Numbered from the stretch's first letter, positions 1 to 7,055 are shown. The stretch: DNA of 22,756 nucleotides from Acidobacteriota bacterium (GCA_947465645.1 CANIBQ010000078.1:1-22756), one strand, 5' to 3'. Numbers and translations: made by a program. Notes: generated by a model from the letters alone, not told the origin.

Positions 1-374
1 AAGCGGATGATGGTGTCCACGAGACCAAGGACGATGTAGTGGCGTTCGCGGAGGACAAAAGCGGGGTCGCCGTCGAGCGCGTGAATCTTGATGCCGGCGC
101 CGTGCGCGTCGCCGAGGAGCCCGCGCCAGCCGTTCTCATCCTGGAGCCGCGATTCCCCCGGTAGCTGCCGCGTGGTTTGCATCCAGGCGACGTCTATGCC
201 CTGGGTGCGGCAGAACTCGAGGAAGTGCTGCCGAGCTGTAGCGTTTCGCAGCAGGGCGGTCGGATCCCAGACCCAGAGGGCGCGCGACGTCTGCGCCTGT
301 GCGGCCAGGCCCCCAACCATGGCCGTCGACAGCACCAGCGCCAGACACAGCCATCTGCGCATCAAAGGGGGCAT
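1..374 (-). CDS. Secreted protein, N-terminal part (truncated by window edge)
   Basis: An open frame runs leftward from an ATG at 374 to the window edge with no stop, so about 124 N-terminal residues are visible. The start is MPPLMRRWLCLALVLSTAMV, followed by GGLAAQAQ, a typical Sec signal peptide cleaved near residue 26. The mature part contains ALWVWDP and, further on, AGIKIHALDGDPAF and ERHYIVLGLVDTI. These look like strands and helices of a TIM-barrel, glycoside-hydrolase-like domain, but I cannot name the family and the catalytic part is outside the window. A second in-frame ATG (362) gives an equally good signal peptide, and neither start has a clear Shine-Dalgarno sequence. It is divergent from the GlcG-like gene at 472. 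Confidence 0.6.
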   Translation of the reverse strand, partial: MPPLMRRWLCLALVLSTAMVGGLAAQAQTSRALWVWDPTALLRNATARQHFLEFCRTQGIDVAWMQTTRQLPGESRLQDENGWRGLLGDAHGAGIKIHALDGDPAFVLRERHYIVLGLVDTIIR

Positions 375-426
375 GCCAGGTAATCGGTCCGAAAGGATGG
401 CAGCTTCAATCGCGACTCAACTGTTG

Positions 427-455
427 TTGACACGAGCGGAGACTCACCGAAGAAT
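427..455 (+). promoter_or_regulatory. Probable sigma70-type promoter of the GlcG-like gene
   Basis: TTGACA at 427-432 is a perfect -35 box. Seventeen bases downstream, AAGAAT (450-455) matches the -10 consensus at 4 of 6 positions. The predicted start near 462 leaves a very short leader carrying GAGG at 462-465, ahead of the ATG at 472. Confidence 0.5.
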
Positions 456-471
456 CTGCGTGAGGTTTCCC

Positions 472-954
472 ATGTTATATCGATTGGTCGGCTCGGCCGC
501 GCTTGCAGCGCTCGTGGCGGGTGCGTCTTCAGCGAATGCCCAGGTCCTGATGCAGCGAGACGTCTCGCTCCGCATGGCATTGACGATTGCGCAAACGGCC
601 TCGGCCGAATGCGGCATCGTCACATCGGTGGCTGTGGTCGATCGGGCCGGCCGGCTCAAGGTCTTCCTCCAGGGCGATGGGGCGGCGCCGCACAACATCG
701 AGCTGGCGCGCCGCAAGGCGTATACGGCGCGGACGTTCAGGCAGACGTCGGCCGACTGGGCGAAGCGCACCGAAACGATCAATCCCGGGCAGCGGATGCT
801 GACCGATGTGATCCCGCTCACGGGCGGGGTGCCGATCCTCGTCGGTGAAGAGACGATCGGCGGCATCGGTCTGAGTGGCGCGCCGATGGGTGGCGCGCAG
901 GAAGAGGCGTGCGCCAGGGCCGGCATTGCCAAAGTCGCCGATCAGCTTCGTTAA
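472..954 (+). CDS. Exported GlcG/HbpS-family heme-binding-like protein
   Basis: This is a 160-residue protein with a Sec signal peptide ending at SANA|Q near residue 24. The mature part resembles the GlcG/HbpS (DUF336, haem-degrading) family: an N-terminal helix, the strand VTSVAVVDRAGRLKVFLQ, the helix with ARRKAYTARTF, then PLTGGVPILVGEETIGGIGL and a C-terminal EEACARAGI helix. Family members bind heme or small organic ligands, and some act with redox sensors; the ligand here is unknown. The frame is open far upstream (from 88), but I chose the ATG at 472 because it begins the signal peptide, has GAGG at 462-465, and lies just after a good promoter. It converges on the LON-domain gene with a 14-bp gap. 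Confidence 0.8.
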   Translation: MLYRLVGSAALAALVAGASSANAQVLMQRDVSLRMALTIAQTASAECGIVTSVAVVDRAGRLKVFLQGDGAAPHNIELARRKAYTARTFRQTSADWAKRTETINPGQRMLTDVIPLTGGVPILVGEETIGGIGLSGAPMGGAQEEACARAGIAKVADQLR

Positions 955-968
955 AGCGGTTCCCGGGG

Positions 969-1670
969 TCAGCGGAGCGGTCCTACCGTCATCTCCACCC
1001 ACTCGATCAACGCCTGGGCGCGTGCGAGCGCGCCTTTCATCTCGAGCAGTTCCTGCCGTTCGATCGGCTCCATGCCCAGGTTCTGCGAAACCTCGTTGAC
1101 GAACACCTCGTCTGGCAGCGAGAGCAGGTCTGAGCCTGGCGCGATGGAGGCAGCCAGCAGCGAATCCAGCCGCAGTCGCAGTGTGCTGAGAGCCGCGCTC
1201 TCGTCGGTGGTCGCGACTTCGGGCATCGCCTCTACGCGTGCCAGCCGGTACGGCCTGCTCTGATCTTCACTTGTGACGCGAAACTTCACGAGGCCGAGCA
1301 GTTCGATGATGTATCGACCGTCGGGCAGCAGTTGGTGCTTCGCGATTCTTCCGGCGCACCCAATCGCAAAGATCGGCGGCCTCCCCTCGTAGTCTGCTTC
1401 GAACCCCGGTCGCAGCAGCACCATCCCGATGATGCCGTCGCCCTTCAGCGCGTCGGCCACCATCGCGCGGTAACGCGGCTCGAAGATCATGAGCGGGAGG
1501 TCGACGTCTGGAAACAGCACGATGTCCGGAAGCGGAAAGAGGGGAATCACCGACGGGAGGGTCCGGGGGGCTGGCGTCGTGCCTGCGGTGGCGGATTGAG
1601 CGCCCGCGGCGCCCGGCAACCACAGCAGGCAGACCAGCCAGACAGCGCACGCGACTATGCCTGGTTTCAT
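969..1670 (-). CDS. Exported stand-alone LON substrate-binding-domain protein
   Basis: This 233-residue protein starts MKPGIVACAVWLVCLLWLPG and has a signal peptide ending near GAAGAQ (residue 25). The mature part begins SVIPLFPLPDIVLFPDVDLP and continues with LMIFEPRYRAMVADAL, the signature of the Lon N-terminal (LAN/PUA-like) domain. GRYIIELLGLVKFRV follows, and the C-terminal third is helical. No AAA+ ATPase or Ser-Lys protease domain is present, so it is not Lon protease. Cytoplasmic single-domain relatives exist; the export signal here is less usual. GGAGG lies about 5 nt upstream of the ATG. The frame stays open upstream through the tRNA gene, but the signal peptide and ribosome site fix this start. 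It lies directly downstream of tRNA-Leu on the same strand. Confidence 0.8.
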   Translation of the reverse strand: MKPGIVACAVWLVCLLWLPGAAGAQSATAGTTPAPRTLPSVIPLFPLPDIVLFPDVDLPLMIFEPRYRAMVADALKGDGIIGMVLLRPGFEADYEGRPPIFAIGCAGRIAKHQLLPDGRYIIELLGLVKFRVTSEDQSRPYRLARVEAMPEVATTDESAALSTLRLRLDSLLAASIAPGSDLLSLPDEVFVNEVSQNLGMEPIERQELLEMKGALARAQALIEWVEMTVGPLR

Positions 1671-1685
1671 CGATGTCCTCCGGAA

Positions 1686-1721
1686 GGCTGGCTTGCCAGC
1701 CGTAGCTCGCCAACGGCGAGC
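1686..1721 (-). repeat. Tandem pair of perfect hairpins between tRNA-Leu and the LON gene
   Basis: There are two adjacent inverted repeats. GGCTGGC (1686-1692) pairs with GCCAGCC (1695-1701), and GCTCGCC (1705-1711) pairs with GGCGAGC (1715-1721) across a 3-nt loop. Read on the minus strand they lie between the encoded tRNA CCA end (1728) and the Shine-Dalgarno of the LON gene. No T-tract follows, so a simple intrinsic terminator is unlikely. They may be a REP-like dispersed element, or a processing or stabilising structure. Confidence 0.65.
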
Positions 1722-1727
1722 GTAGGT

Positions 1728-1814
1728 TGGTGCCGGAGGGGGGAATCGAACCCCCATGACCTTGCGGTCACCGGATTTTGAGTCCGGCGCGTCTGCCAGT
1801 TTCACCACCCCGGC
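1728..1814 (-). tRNA. tRNA-Leu (anticodon CAA)
   Basis: The minus strand folds into a class II tRNA of 87 nt including an encoded CCA. The acceptor GCCGGGG pairs with CTCCGGC (one G-U), followed by discriminator A. The anticodon stem CCGGA/TCCGG holds the loop CTCAAAA with anticodon CAA (1780-1778), which reads UUG. A long variable arm (TGACC-GCAA-GGTCA) and a T arm GGGGG-TTCGATT-CCCCC complete the fold. The long variable arm is as expected for leucine tRNAs. Confidence 0.96.
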
Positions 1815-1830
1815 ATCTGGAGTGGTGTTC

Positions 1831-1836
1831 AGTATA
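1831..1836 (-). promoter_or_regulatory. -10 box of the tRNA-Leu promoter
   Basis: On the minus strand TATACT lies at 1836-1831, 16 nt before the tRNA 5' end, which predicts a start near 1824. The region 17 bp upstream (AGGAAA) is a poor -35 match, so the assignment rests on the -10 box and its position. Confidence 0.45.
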
Positions 1837-1898
1837 GCGCCGGTAACCCTCTGTTTCCTCCGTGGCATCATGGATGAAATTCGCCGCCAGAGGTAAAC

Positions 1899-2321
1899 GT
1901 GAACTACGTGGAACGCGGACTCCTGACTGACCTTCGCCACGCCCTGCTGCACCTGCACAAGACGCTCCTCGACTGGGAGCGCGCCGCGTACGAGCGCATC
2001 CATGGACGTGTGTCTGGCAACGCACTTCTGCAGGCGATCATGAACGATCCGCAGTTCGCGTGGCTGCATCCCATGTCTCAGTTGATCGTCACGATCGATG
2101 AGACCCTCGAGCACGAGGCGCCAGACCGGCCGGCTGATGTGAGCGGCATTCTGGCGCAGACGCGCCAACTGGTGTCGCCCGATGAGGCCGGCAGCGGCTA
2201 CGCGAAGCGATATGACGCGGCGCTTCAGGATTCTCCAGACGCGGTGTTCGCCCACCGCGATGTCATGGCATTACTGAAGGGCAGGCGGGAGGAGATACTC
2301 CCGTCCCAGCGCCCGCACTGA
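1899..2321 (+). CDS. Conserved hypothetical protein, helical, 140 residues
   Basis: This is a small soluble protein of unknown function with no signal peptide or membrane segment. It starts with GTG at 1899 behind AGAGG (1889-1893). It is predicted to be mostly helical: RGLLTDLRHALLHLHKTLLD is followed by WERAAYERIHGRVSGN, then AIMNDPQFAWLHPMSQLIV and TIDETLEH, and a C-terminal helix AHRDVMALLKGRREEIL. The WERAAYE...DPQFAWLHPMSQLI pattern looks like a conserved bacterial family of unknown role. No catalytic motif is visible. It converges on the ICMT-like gene with a 3-bp gap. Confidence 0.75.
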   Translation: MNYVERGLLTDLRHALLHLHKTLLDWERAAYERIHGRVSGNALLQAIMNDPQFAWLHPMSQLIVTIDETLEHEAPDRPADVSGILAQTRQLVSPDEAGSGYAKRYDAALQDSPDAVFAHRDVMALLKGRREEILPSQRPH

Positions 2322-2324
2322 CTC

Positions 2325-2978
2325 TTACGGGACGCTGAACAGGCGGGGCCACCAGGGGGCGGCCCGCAGGTGTCCGATGATCTCGCCGAGCAGCGGCAGC
2401 CAGATCCATCGGGAGGCGCGGGCGCACTCCAGGTAGAGCGAATGCACGTCAACCGTGACGCGGGCCGGCGTCTGGAAGTGCCGGAACGAGGGCCACAGCC
2501 GGTTCACCCTCCGGCAGTACTCGCGATACGGTTCGCCCAGCCTCGCTGACAGGTATTCCTCTTCGGCGGGCACGGTGAACATGAAATACGCCGCGGCCAG
2601 CACGGCGAGCGCTCCCGCGAACACGATGCTCTTCAGAAAGAGCGCACCCGACAGCACCAGGAGCACGGATCCCAGATACAGCGGATGCCGGCAGAGCGAG
2701 TACGGGCCCTCCATGACGGGAACATCGCTCTTGCGGCCGCCGATGTACAGCGTCGCCCAGAACCGCAGTCCCGCGCCCGCGAGAAAGACGAGCCAGGCCA
2801 CCGCATCGATCGCGACGTCGAGCCAGGAGTCGGGAGCGACGAGCGGATTGGCGAGGATCGTCACGACCGCCGCCGGCGTCAGCAGGACGACGCCGACCGC
2901 CCCGCGCCATTTGAAGCGGCGCCGATGGACGACCGACGGTACGTCGACGGGTTCCGAGAGGATTTCGCTGCGGCTCAT
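2325..2978 (-). CDS. Isoprenylcysteine carboxyl methyltransferase (ICMT)/PEMT-like membrane protein
   Basis: This 217-residue integral membrane protein has hydrophobic segments at about residues 27-45, 55-75 and 100-135. The family signature GPYSLCRHPLYLGSVLLVLS lies in the middle, followed by the C-terminal EEEYLSARLGEPYREYCRRV. That combination marks the ICMT/phospholipid methyltransferase fold, which methylates membrane-associated substrates with S-adenosylmethionine. Bacterial members mostly have unknown substrates, and I see nothing here to identify one. The ATG at 2978 sits inside a 7-bp inverted repeat (2975-2992), so initiation may be structurally hindered. It is divergent from the TonB receptor gene and may share the 79-bp intergenic control region. 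Confidence 0.8.
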   Translation of the reverse strand: MSRSEILSEPVDVPSVVHRRRFKWRGAVGVVLLTPAAVVTILANPLVAPDSWLDVAIDAVAWLVFLAGAGLRFWATLYIGGRKSDVPVMEGPYSLCRHPLYLGSVLLVLSGALFLKSIVFAGALAVLAAAYFMFTVPAEEEYLSARLGEPYREYCRRVNRLWPSFRHFQTPARVTVDVHSLYLECARASRWIWLPLLGEIIGHLRAAPWWPRLFSVP

Positions 2979-3024
2979 TCCAGCAGGAATGATACCGGCT
3001 ATGCGGCCTGCGGTGCTTGGGAGT

Positions 3025-3039
3025 GCCGTATAGTACGGC
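3025..3039. promoter_or_regulatory. Perfect palindrome over a TATAGT -10-like box, upstream of the TonB receptor
   Basis: GCCGTA (3025-3030) and TACGGC (3034-3039) are exact inverted repeats around TAG. The centre reads TATAGT (3029-3034), a good -10 box. The receptor ATG is 18 bp further on, behind GAGGAG (3044-3049). No -35 match is seen 17 bp upstream. The layout suggests a repressor operator overlapping the promoter, but the regulator is unknown. Confidence 0.4.
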
Positions 3040-3057
3040 CTCCGAGGAGCGCATCAG

Positions 3058-4884
3058 ATGTCGAGGTCGCAGAGAGGGCGGGTCCGGTGGATCCCCCGGT
3101 TGATTGCAGTGGCGTGCACAGTGTTCACGTTGGCGTCGGTTCCCGCCGCCGCCCAGGACTCCTTCCGCCAGGACGTTGTCGTCACCGCCGCCGCGTCGCC
3201 GGTGGCACTCGGGAGCGTGACGCGGACACTCACGGTCGTCACGCGGGAAGACATCTCGGCGCTCGCCGTCCATAGCGTGGCTGACGTGCTGCGGCTCGTC
3301 GCATCGGTCGACGTGCGCGCTCGCGGCGAGCGCGGCTCGCAGACCGACTTCGCCGTCCGCGGCGCGAATTTCGGACAGGTGCTGGTGCTCGTGGACGGCA
3401 TCCGGCTGAACGACGCACAGTCCGGGCATCACAACGGCGACATCCCGGTGCCGCTCGACGCGATCGAGCGGATCGAGGTCCTGCACGGACCCGGCTCGTC
3501 GCTCTTTGGCGCCGACGCCTTTGGCGGCACCATCAACGTGATCACGCGCCGTGAAACGGATCGCGCGTCGGGGAGCATCGAGGTGGGGAGCTTCGGCCTG
3601 ATCGCGGGGCGAGCCAACGTCGGTGCGTCGCGGGGCAGCGTGCGACAGGTGTTGTCGGCATCGGTCGACAGATCCTCGGGCTTCATGTTCGAGCGCGGGT
3701 TCAGGAACGCCGGCGTGAGCTCTCGCACGGCGATTGGCAATCACTCGGACCTGTTCGCCTCGTTCCTGTCGAAGGACTTCGGCGCGAACGGGTTCTACGG
3801 GAACGCCCCCTCACACGAGTGGACCAACCAGACGCTCGTCGCGGCCAATCATCGGTTTGACCCGCGCGCGGGATGGCAGCTTGGCGGCGACGTGTCCTAC
3901 CGGACCCACGGCGATCGCTTCCTCTTCAACGTGCGGACGCCGGGCCTGTTCGAGAACGTGCATCGCACCCACGCGACCCGAGGGGCGCTCAAGGCGTCGC
4001 GCGCCTTCGGGCAGGGCACGGTCGTTACCGTCGGCGCCGAAGCCGGCGCCGACTGGATCCGCTCGACCAACCTCGGGGATCACACGACGAAGCGGGTGAG
4101 CGGCTTCGGCGAGTGGCGGCGCGCGTTCGGCCCGCGCACGCAGCTCGATGCGAGCCTGCGGGTTGACCGCTACACCGAGTTCGGCTCGGCGTGGAGTCCT
4201 GCGGCAGGCATCGGCTGGTGGCCCTCGTCAGCCGTGCGCCTCCGCGCCTCCGCCGGCCGCGCGTTCCGCGTGCCGACGTTTACCGAGCGCTACTACCAGG
4301 ACCCGGCCAACTTCGCGCGTCCGGAGGTTGGCCCCGAGACGGCCTGGGCGGGCGAGACGGGAGCGGACCTGTTCCTGGCCGGCGGCTGGGCGCTCGGGGC
4401 GACGTTGTTCGCACGGCAGGATCACGACGTGATCGACTGGCTGCGGCCCGATGCAACCGTTCGGTGGCGGACCTACAACATCCGCGACGTCGATACCCTT
4501 GGGGTGGAGCTGACCGCGAGGAAGACGTTGGCTGGCGGCTCGTTCGTGCAGGTCGGGTACTCGAGCCTCGACCTCAATGCCGCCGCTGTCACGCAGTTGT
4601 CGAAGTACGTGCTCGACTACGCACCGCACAGCCTCGCCGCCGCCGCCGCGATTCCGCTGCCCGGCGCGATACGGCTGGCGCCGCGTCTTGAATACAAGCA
4701 TCGCACGCGGTCAACCGGCGTCAGTGAGTACACCGTGCTCGATCTTCGGGTGAGCAGGGGATTCGGTGCCTACGAGGTCCACGTCGACGGCACGAACCTC
4801 TTCGACGCGTCCTATCAGGAAGTGCTGGGCGTCCAGATGCCCGGCGCGGCCGTCAGCGTCTCACTCTCGGCCAGGCTGCGGTAA
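3058..4884 (+). CDS. TonB-dependent outer-membrane receptor, BtuB-like
   Basis: This 608-residue protein has a signal peptide of about 32 residues ending AAA|QD, followed by a TonB-box-like DVVVTAA at about 39-45. The plug domain (about 60-165) has the usual landmarks: SVADVLRLVASVDVR, QTDFAVRGANFGQVLVLVDG, IRLNDAQSGHHNGDIPV, and ERIEVLHGPGSSLFGADAFG followed by GTINVIT. The rest is a 22-strand-type barrel with alternating aromatic residues, ending in SVSLSARLR rather than a terminal Phe. Length and plug are closest to vitamin B12/siderophore receptors of the BtuB type. The substrate cannot be assigned, since no cobalamin riboswitch or transport genes flank it. GAGGAG (3044-3049) supports the ATG. 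Its 3' end overlaps the convergent aguA gene by 24 bp. Confidence 0.88.
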   Translation: MSRSQRGRVRWIPRLIAVACTVFTLASVPAAAQDSFRQDVVVTAAASPVALGSVTRTLTVVTREDISALAVHSVADVLRLVASVDVRARGERGSQTDFAVRGANFGQVLVLVDGIRLNDAQSGHHNGDIPVPLDAIERIEVLHGPGSSLFGADAFGGTINVITRRETDRASGSIEVGSFGLIAGRANVGASRGSVRQVLSASVDRSSGFMFERGFRNAGVSSRTAIGNHSDLFASFLSKDFGANGFYGNAPSHEWTNQTLVAANHRFDPRAGWQLGGDVSYRTHGDRFLFNVRTPGLFENVHRTHATRGALKASRAFGQGTVVTVGAEAGADWIRSTNLGDHTTKRVSGFGEWRRAFGPRTQLDASLRVDRYTEFGSAWSPAAGIGWWPSSAVRLRASAGRAFRVPTFTERYYQDPANFARPEVGPETAWAGETGADLFLAGGWALGATLFARQDHDVIDWLRPDATVRWRTYNIRDVDTLGVELTARKTLAGGSFVQVGYSSLDLNAAAVTQLSKYVLDYAPHSLAAAAAIPLPGAIRLAPRLEYKHRTRSTGVSEYTVLDLRVSRGFGAYEVHVDGTNLFDASYQEVLGVQMPGAAVSVSLSARLR

Positions 4885-5919
4885 GGGCTCCTGCTGCGTG
4901 AGGCAGTGGATCGTTCCCAGCCCCCACACAAGGTCGACGGCGTGAATCCCGACGATGCGACGACCTGGCATCAGCCCGGCCAGCGTGTTGAGCGCCACGC
5001 GGTCGCTGGGATCGTTGAACGTCGGAACCAGCACGGCGCCGTTGGCGATGTAGAAGTTGGCGTAGCTCGCCGGCAGCCGCTCGCCGTTCATGATCACGGG
5101 CCTCGGAAAGGGCAGGGGCACCACGTGCAGGGGACCCGTGCCGCTCTCACGCGCCGCGAGCTGCAGCCGGTGCAGGTTGTCCATCGATCGCGCGTGATTC
5201 TCGTCGCTCGGGTCGTCCTCGACCGCCACGACCACCGTGTCGCCGCTCACAAACCTCGCCACGTCGTCGATATGGCCGTGCGTATCGTCGCCAACACAGC
5301 CTTCGCCGAGCCAGATCGTCCGGCGGATGCCGAGCCACGTGCTGAAAATCTCTTCGTAGTCCTCGCGCGTGAGTCCGGGATTACGCACCTGGACGTCGCT
5401 GAGCAGCCACTCCTCGGTAACCAGCATGACGCCGTCGCCGTTGACCTCGATGCCGCCGCCTTCGAGGACAATCCGCTGACCCCCGTCGGCGAGTCGAGGT
5501 TCTTCGCGGCGCAGGCGCGTCAACCGCGCCATCGCGGCGCCCACCTCCGCGTCCTGCTGCCAGTTGGGATACTTCGCCCAGGCGTTGAACGCCCAGTTCA
5601 CGAGGACGACCTCGCCGTCGGAGTCGAGTACTCCCGTGGGCGCTGAATCCCGGAGCCAGACGCGATCGGTCGGGACGCGGTGCAGCGAGACGTGCTTGCG
5701 ATTGACGGCATGCGCCTCGAGCGCCGTTCGCGCGCTTTCGACCACATCCGCGTTCTGGCAGAGGATTTCAACCGGCTCGTGCTCCGCGAGAGTCCGCGCG
5801 ATCTCGGCGTAGACCCAGGGAATGGGTCCGAGCTTGCCCGGCCAGTCAGGTTCGTGATGCGGCCAGGCAATCCACGTCGCGCGGTGGGGTTCCCACTCGG
5901 CGGGCATTCGGAGACTCAT
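4861..5919 (-). CDS. aguA: Agmatine deiminase (peptidyl-arginine deiminase family)
   Basis: This 352-residue cytoplasmic enzyme converts agmatine to N-carbamoylputrescine and ammonia. The start MPAEWEPHRATWIAWPHHEP is typical of the family. Conserved guanidine-binding and catalytic elements follow: WLRDSAPT (about 88-95), EGGGIEVNGDG (153-163), the catalytic His in HGHIDD (214-219), and the nucleophile Cys339 in GTIHCLTQQEP. The length matches bacterial AguA. It lies downstream of aguB on the same strand, so the two steps from agmatine to putrescine are adjacent. The heptad repeat array abuts the start codon, and no Shine-Dalgarno sequence is visible for the ATG at 5919 or the in-frame ATG at 5907. 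Confidence 0.95.
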   Translation of the reverse strand: MSLRMPAEWEPHRATWIAWPHHEPDWPGKLGPIPWVYAEIARTLAEHEPVEILCQNADVVESARTALEAHAVNRKHVSLHRVPTDRVWLRDSAPTGVLDSDGEVVLVNWAFNAWAKYPNWQQDAEVGAAMARLTRLRREEPRLADGGQRIVLEGGGIEVNGDGVMLVTEEWLLSDVQVRNPGLTREDYEEIFSTWLGIRRTIWLGEGCVGDDTHGHIDDVARFVSGDTVVVAVEDDPSDENHARSMDNLHRLQLAARESGTGPLHVVPLPFPRPVIMNGERLPASYANFYIANGAVLVPTFNDPSDRVALNTLAGLMPGRRIVGIHAVDLVWGLGTIHCLTQQEPLPQPGRE

Positions 5920-5921
5920 GG

Positions 5922-6020
5922 CAGTTGGCAGTTGTCGGTTGGCAGTTGTCGGTTGTCAGTTGTCAGTTGTCAGTTGTCGGTTGTCGGTTGTCGGTGGCAA
6001 CTGATAACTGACAACTGGCA
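5922..6020. repeat. Heptad tandem repeat array with inverted 3' arm
   Basis: Ten consecutive 7-bp units of form C(A/G)GTTG(T/G) occupy 5922-5991. A degenerate unit (5992-5998) follows, then a stretch (about 5999-6020) reading in opposite sense (CTGATAACTGACAACTGG). That arm is complementary to the repeat units, so the RNA from either strand can fold into a long hairpin with alternative registers. The array almost exactly fills the gap between the aguB stop (6022-6024) and the aguA start (5919). Confidence 0.85.
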
Positions 6021-6021
6021 A

Positions 6022-6948
6022 CTAGGTAGTTCCAATGTAGCGATTCAGAATCTGGCCGTACGCGTCGACGCGGCGGTCGCGCAGGAACGGCCAGTTGCGG
6101 CGCACCGTCTCGATGAGGGCGGGGTCGCATGTCGCGATGACGATCTCCTCGCCCTCGCCGGCCTCCGCCGCATATCGTCCGAAGGGATCCGAGATGAACG
6201 AGTGGCCGAAGAACGTGATGCCGTTTGTGCCCGGCTCGTCTTCATGGCCGATCCGGTTGGGCGACGCGACGTACACGCCGTTGGCGATGGAGTGCGCCCG
6301 CTGGATGGTGCGCCACGCGTCAACCTGCGCACGGCCCCATTCGTCCCTCTCCGCCGGATGCCAGCCGATGGCGGTCGGATAAAACAGCACGTCGGCGCCA
6401 AGCAGCGTCGTGATCCGCGCCGCCTCGGGGTACCACTGGTCCCAGCAGATCAGCACGCCGATGTTCGCGTAGCGCGTCTTCCACACCTTGAAGCCGTTGG
6501 CCTGCCCGGGCGTTTCGCCGTGGAAGTCCATGTGCCCGTCCCCGGGCGTGAAGTAGTACTTTTCGTTGAACAGCGGATCGTCCGGGATGTGCATCTTCCG
6601 GTAGGTGCCGAGCAGGCTCCCGTCCGCATCGATCACGGCGGCCGAGTTGCGGTAGATCCCGGCGGTCTGGCGCTCGAAGAGCGGCACGATGATGACGACC
6701 GCGAGCTCTTTCGCCAGGCGCTGCATCCGCTCGGTCGTCGGCCCGGGGATGGGTTCGGCTAGGTCGAACCGGTCGCTCTGCTGGGACTTGCAGAAGTACA
6801 GCGAGTTGAACAGCTCCTTCAGGCAGATGATCTGCGCCCCTCGCGAGGCGGCGTCGCGAACCAGCCGCTCGGCACGGGCGACGTTGCTGGCGACGTCGGC
6901 ATCCGCGTGATCCTGGATGATTCCGATCGTGAATGGACTGTTGGCCAT
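6022..6948 (-). CDS. aguB: N-carbamoylputrescine amidase
   Basis: This is a 308-residue nitrilase-superfamily hydrolase that converts N-carbamoylputrescine to putrescine, CO2 and ammonia. The catalytic triad is visible: Glu45 in CLKELFN, Lys118 in YRKMHIPDD and Cys168 in LICWDQWYPE. The family-specific stretches FNEKYYFTPGD and ATAIGWHP-like PTAIGWHPAERDEWG are present, as is PNRIGHE near residue 230. Length and motifs fit plant/bacterial carbamoylputrescine amidase better than other nitrilases, and the adjacent agmatine deiminase gene supports this. It is the first gene of the minus-strand pair and is divergent from the threonine operon. No clear Shine-Dalgarno sequence precedes the ATG. Confidence 0.95.
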   Translation of the reverse strand: MANSPFTIGIIQDHADADVASNVARAERLVRDAASRGAQIICLKELFNSLYFCKSQQSDRFDLAEPIPGPTTERMQRLAKELAVVIIVPLFERQTAGIYRNSAAVIDADGSLLGTYRKMHIPDDPLFNEKYYFTPGDGHMDFHGETPGQANGFKVWKTRYANIGVLICWDQWYPEAARITTLLGADVLFYPTAIGWHPAERDEWGRAQVDAWRTIQRAHSIANGVYVASPNRIGHEDEPGTNGITFFGHSFISDPFGRYAAEAGEGEEIVIATCDPALIETVRRNWPFLRDRRVDAYGQILNRYIGTT

Positions 6949-7002
6949 GCGTTCCGGAGGCCTGAAGACCTCTGGCTACCGAGCGTACATGAAGTCGTCG
7001 CC

Positions 7003-7030
7003 GTTTGGGAGTTGGTCGTTTGGGGGTTGG
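7003..7030. repeat. G/T-rich direct repeat in the hom promoter region
   Basis: GTTTGGGAGTTGG (7003-7015) recurs as GTTTGGGGGTTGG (7018-7030), one mismatch and a 2-bp spacer apart. The G runs could support a two-tetrad quadruplex on the plus strand. It resembles the GTTG-rich array at 5922 in composition. Confidence 0.6.
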
Positions 7031-7055
7031 GAATTTTGTTTTGACCAGCTAGCAT
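7027..7055 (+). promoter_or_regulatory. Candidate promoter of the threonine operon
   Basis: TTGGGA (7027-7032) and TAGCAT (7050-7055) are separated by exactly 17 bp, each matching the sigma70 consensus at 4 of 6 positions. The predicted transcription start is at 7062, the A of the hom ATG. The -35 half is built from the end of the G/T-rich repeat. Leaderless translation would explain the absence of a good ribosome site. Confidence 0.35.

Noticed and set aside
88..471. In-frame upstream extension of the GlcG-like gene
   Set aside because: It runs antisense through the secreted protein gene at 1-374, and the signal peptide, ribosome site and promoter all place the start at 472.
1671..2255. Open frame extending the LON-domain gene upstream through the tRNA
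   Set aside because: It crosses a clear tRNA gene and the antisense strand of the hypothetical gene; the signal peptide start at 1670 has a ribosome site.
4861..4884. 24-bp overlap of the TonB receptor and aguA 3' ends as a frameshift or assembly problem
   Set aside because: Both proteins have complete C-termini, and short convergent overlaps recur in this window (for example 16036-16043).
5922..6020. CRISPR array
   Set aside because: Units are 7 bp and contiguous, without spacers, and no cas genes are present.
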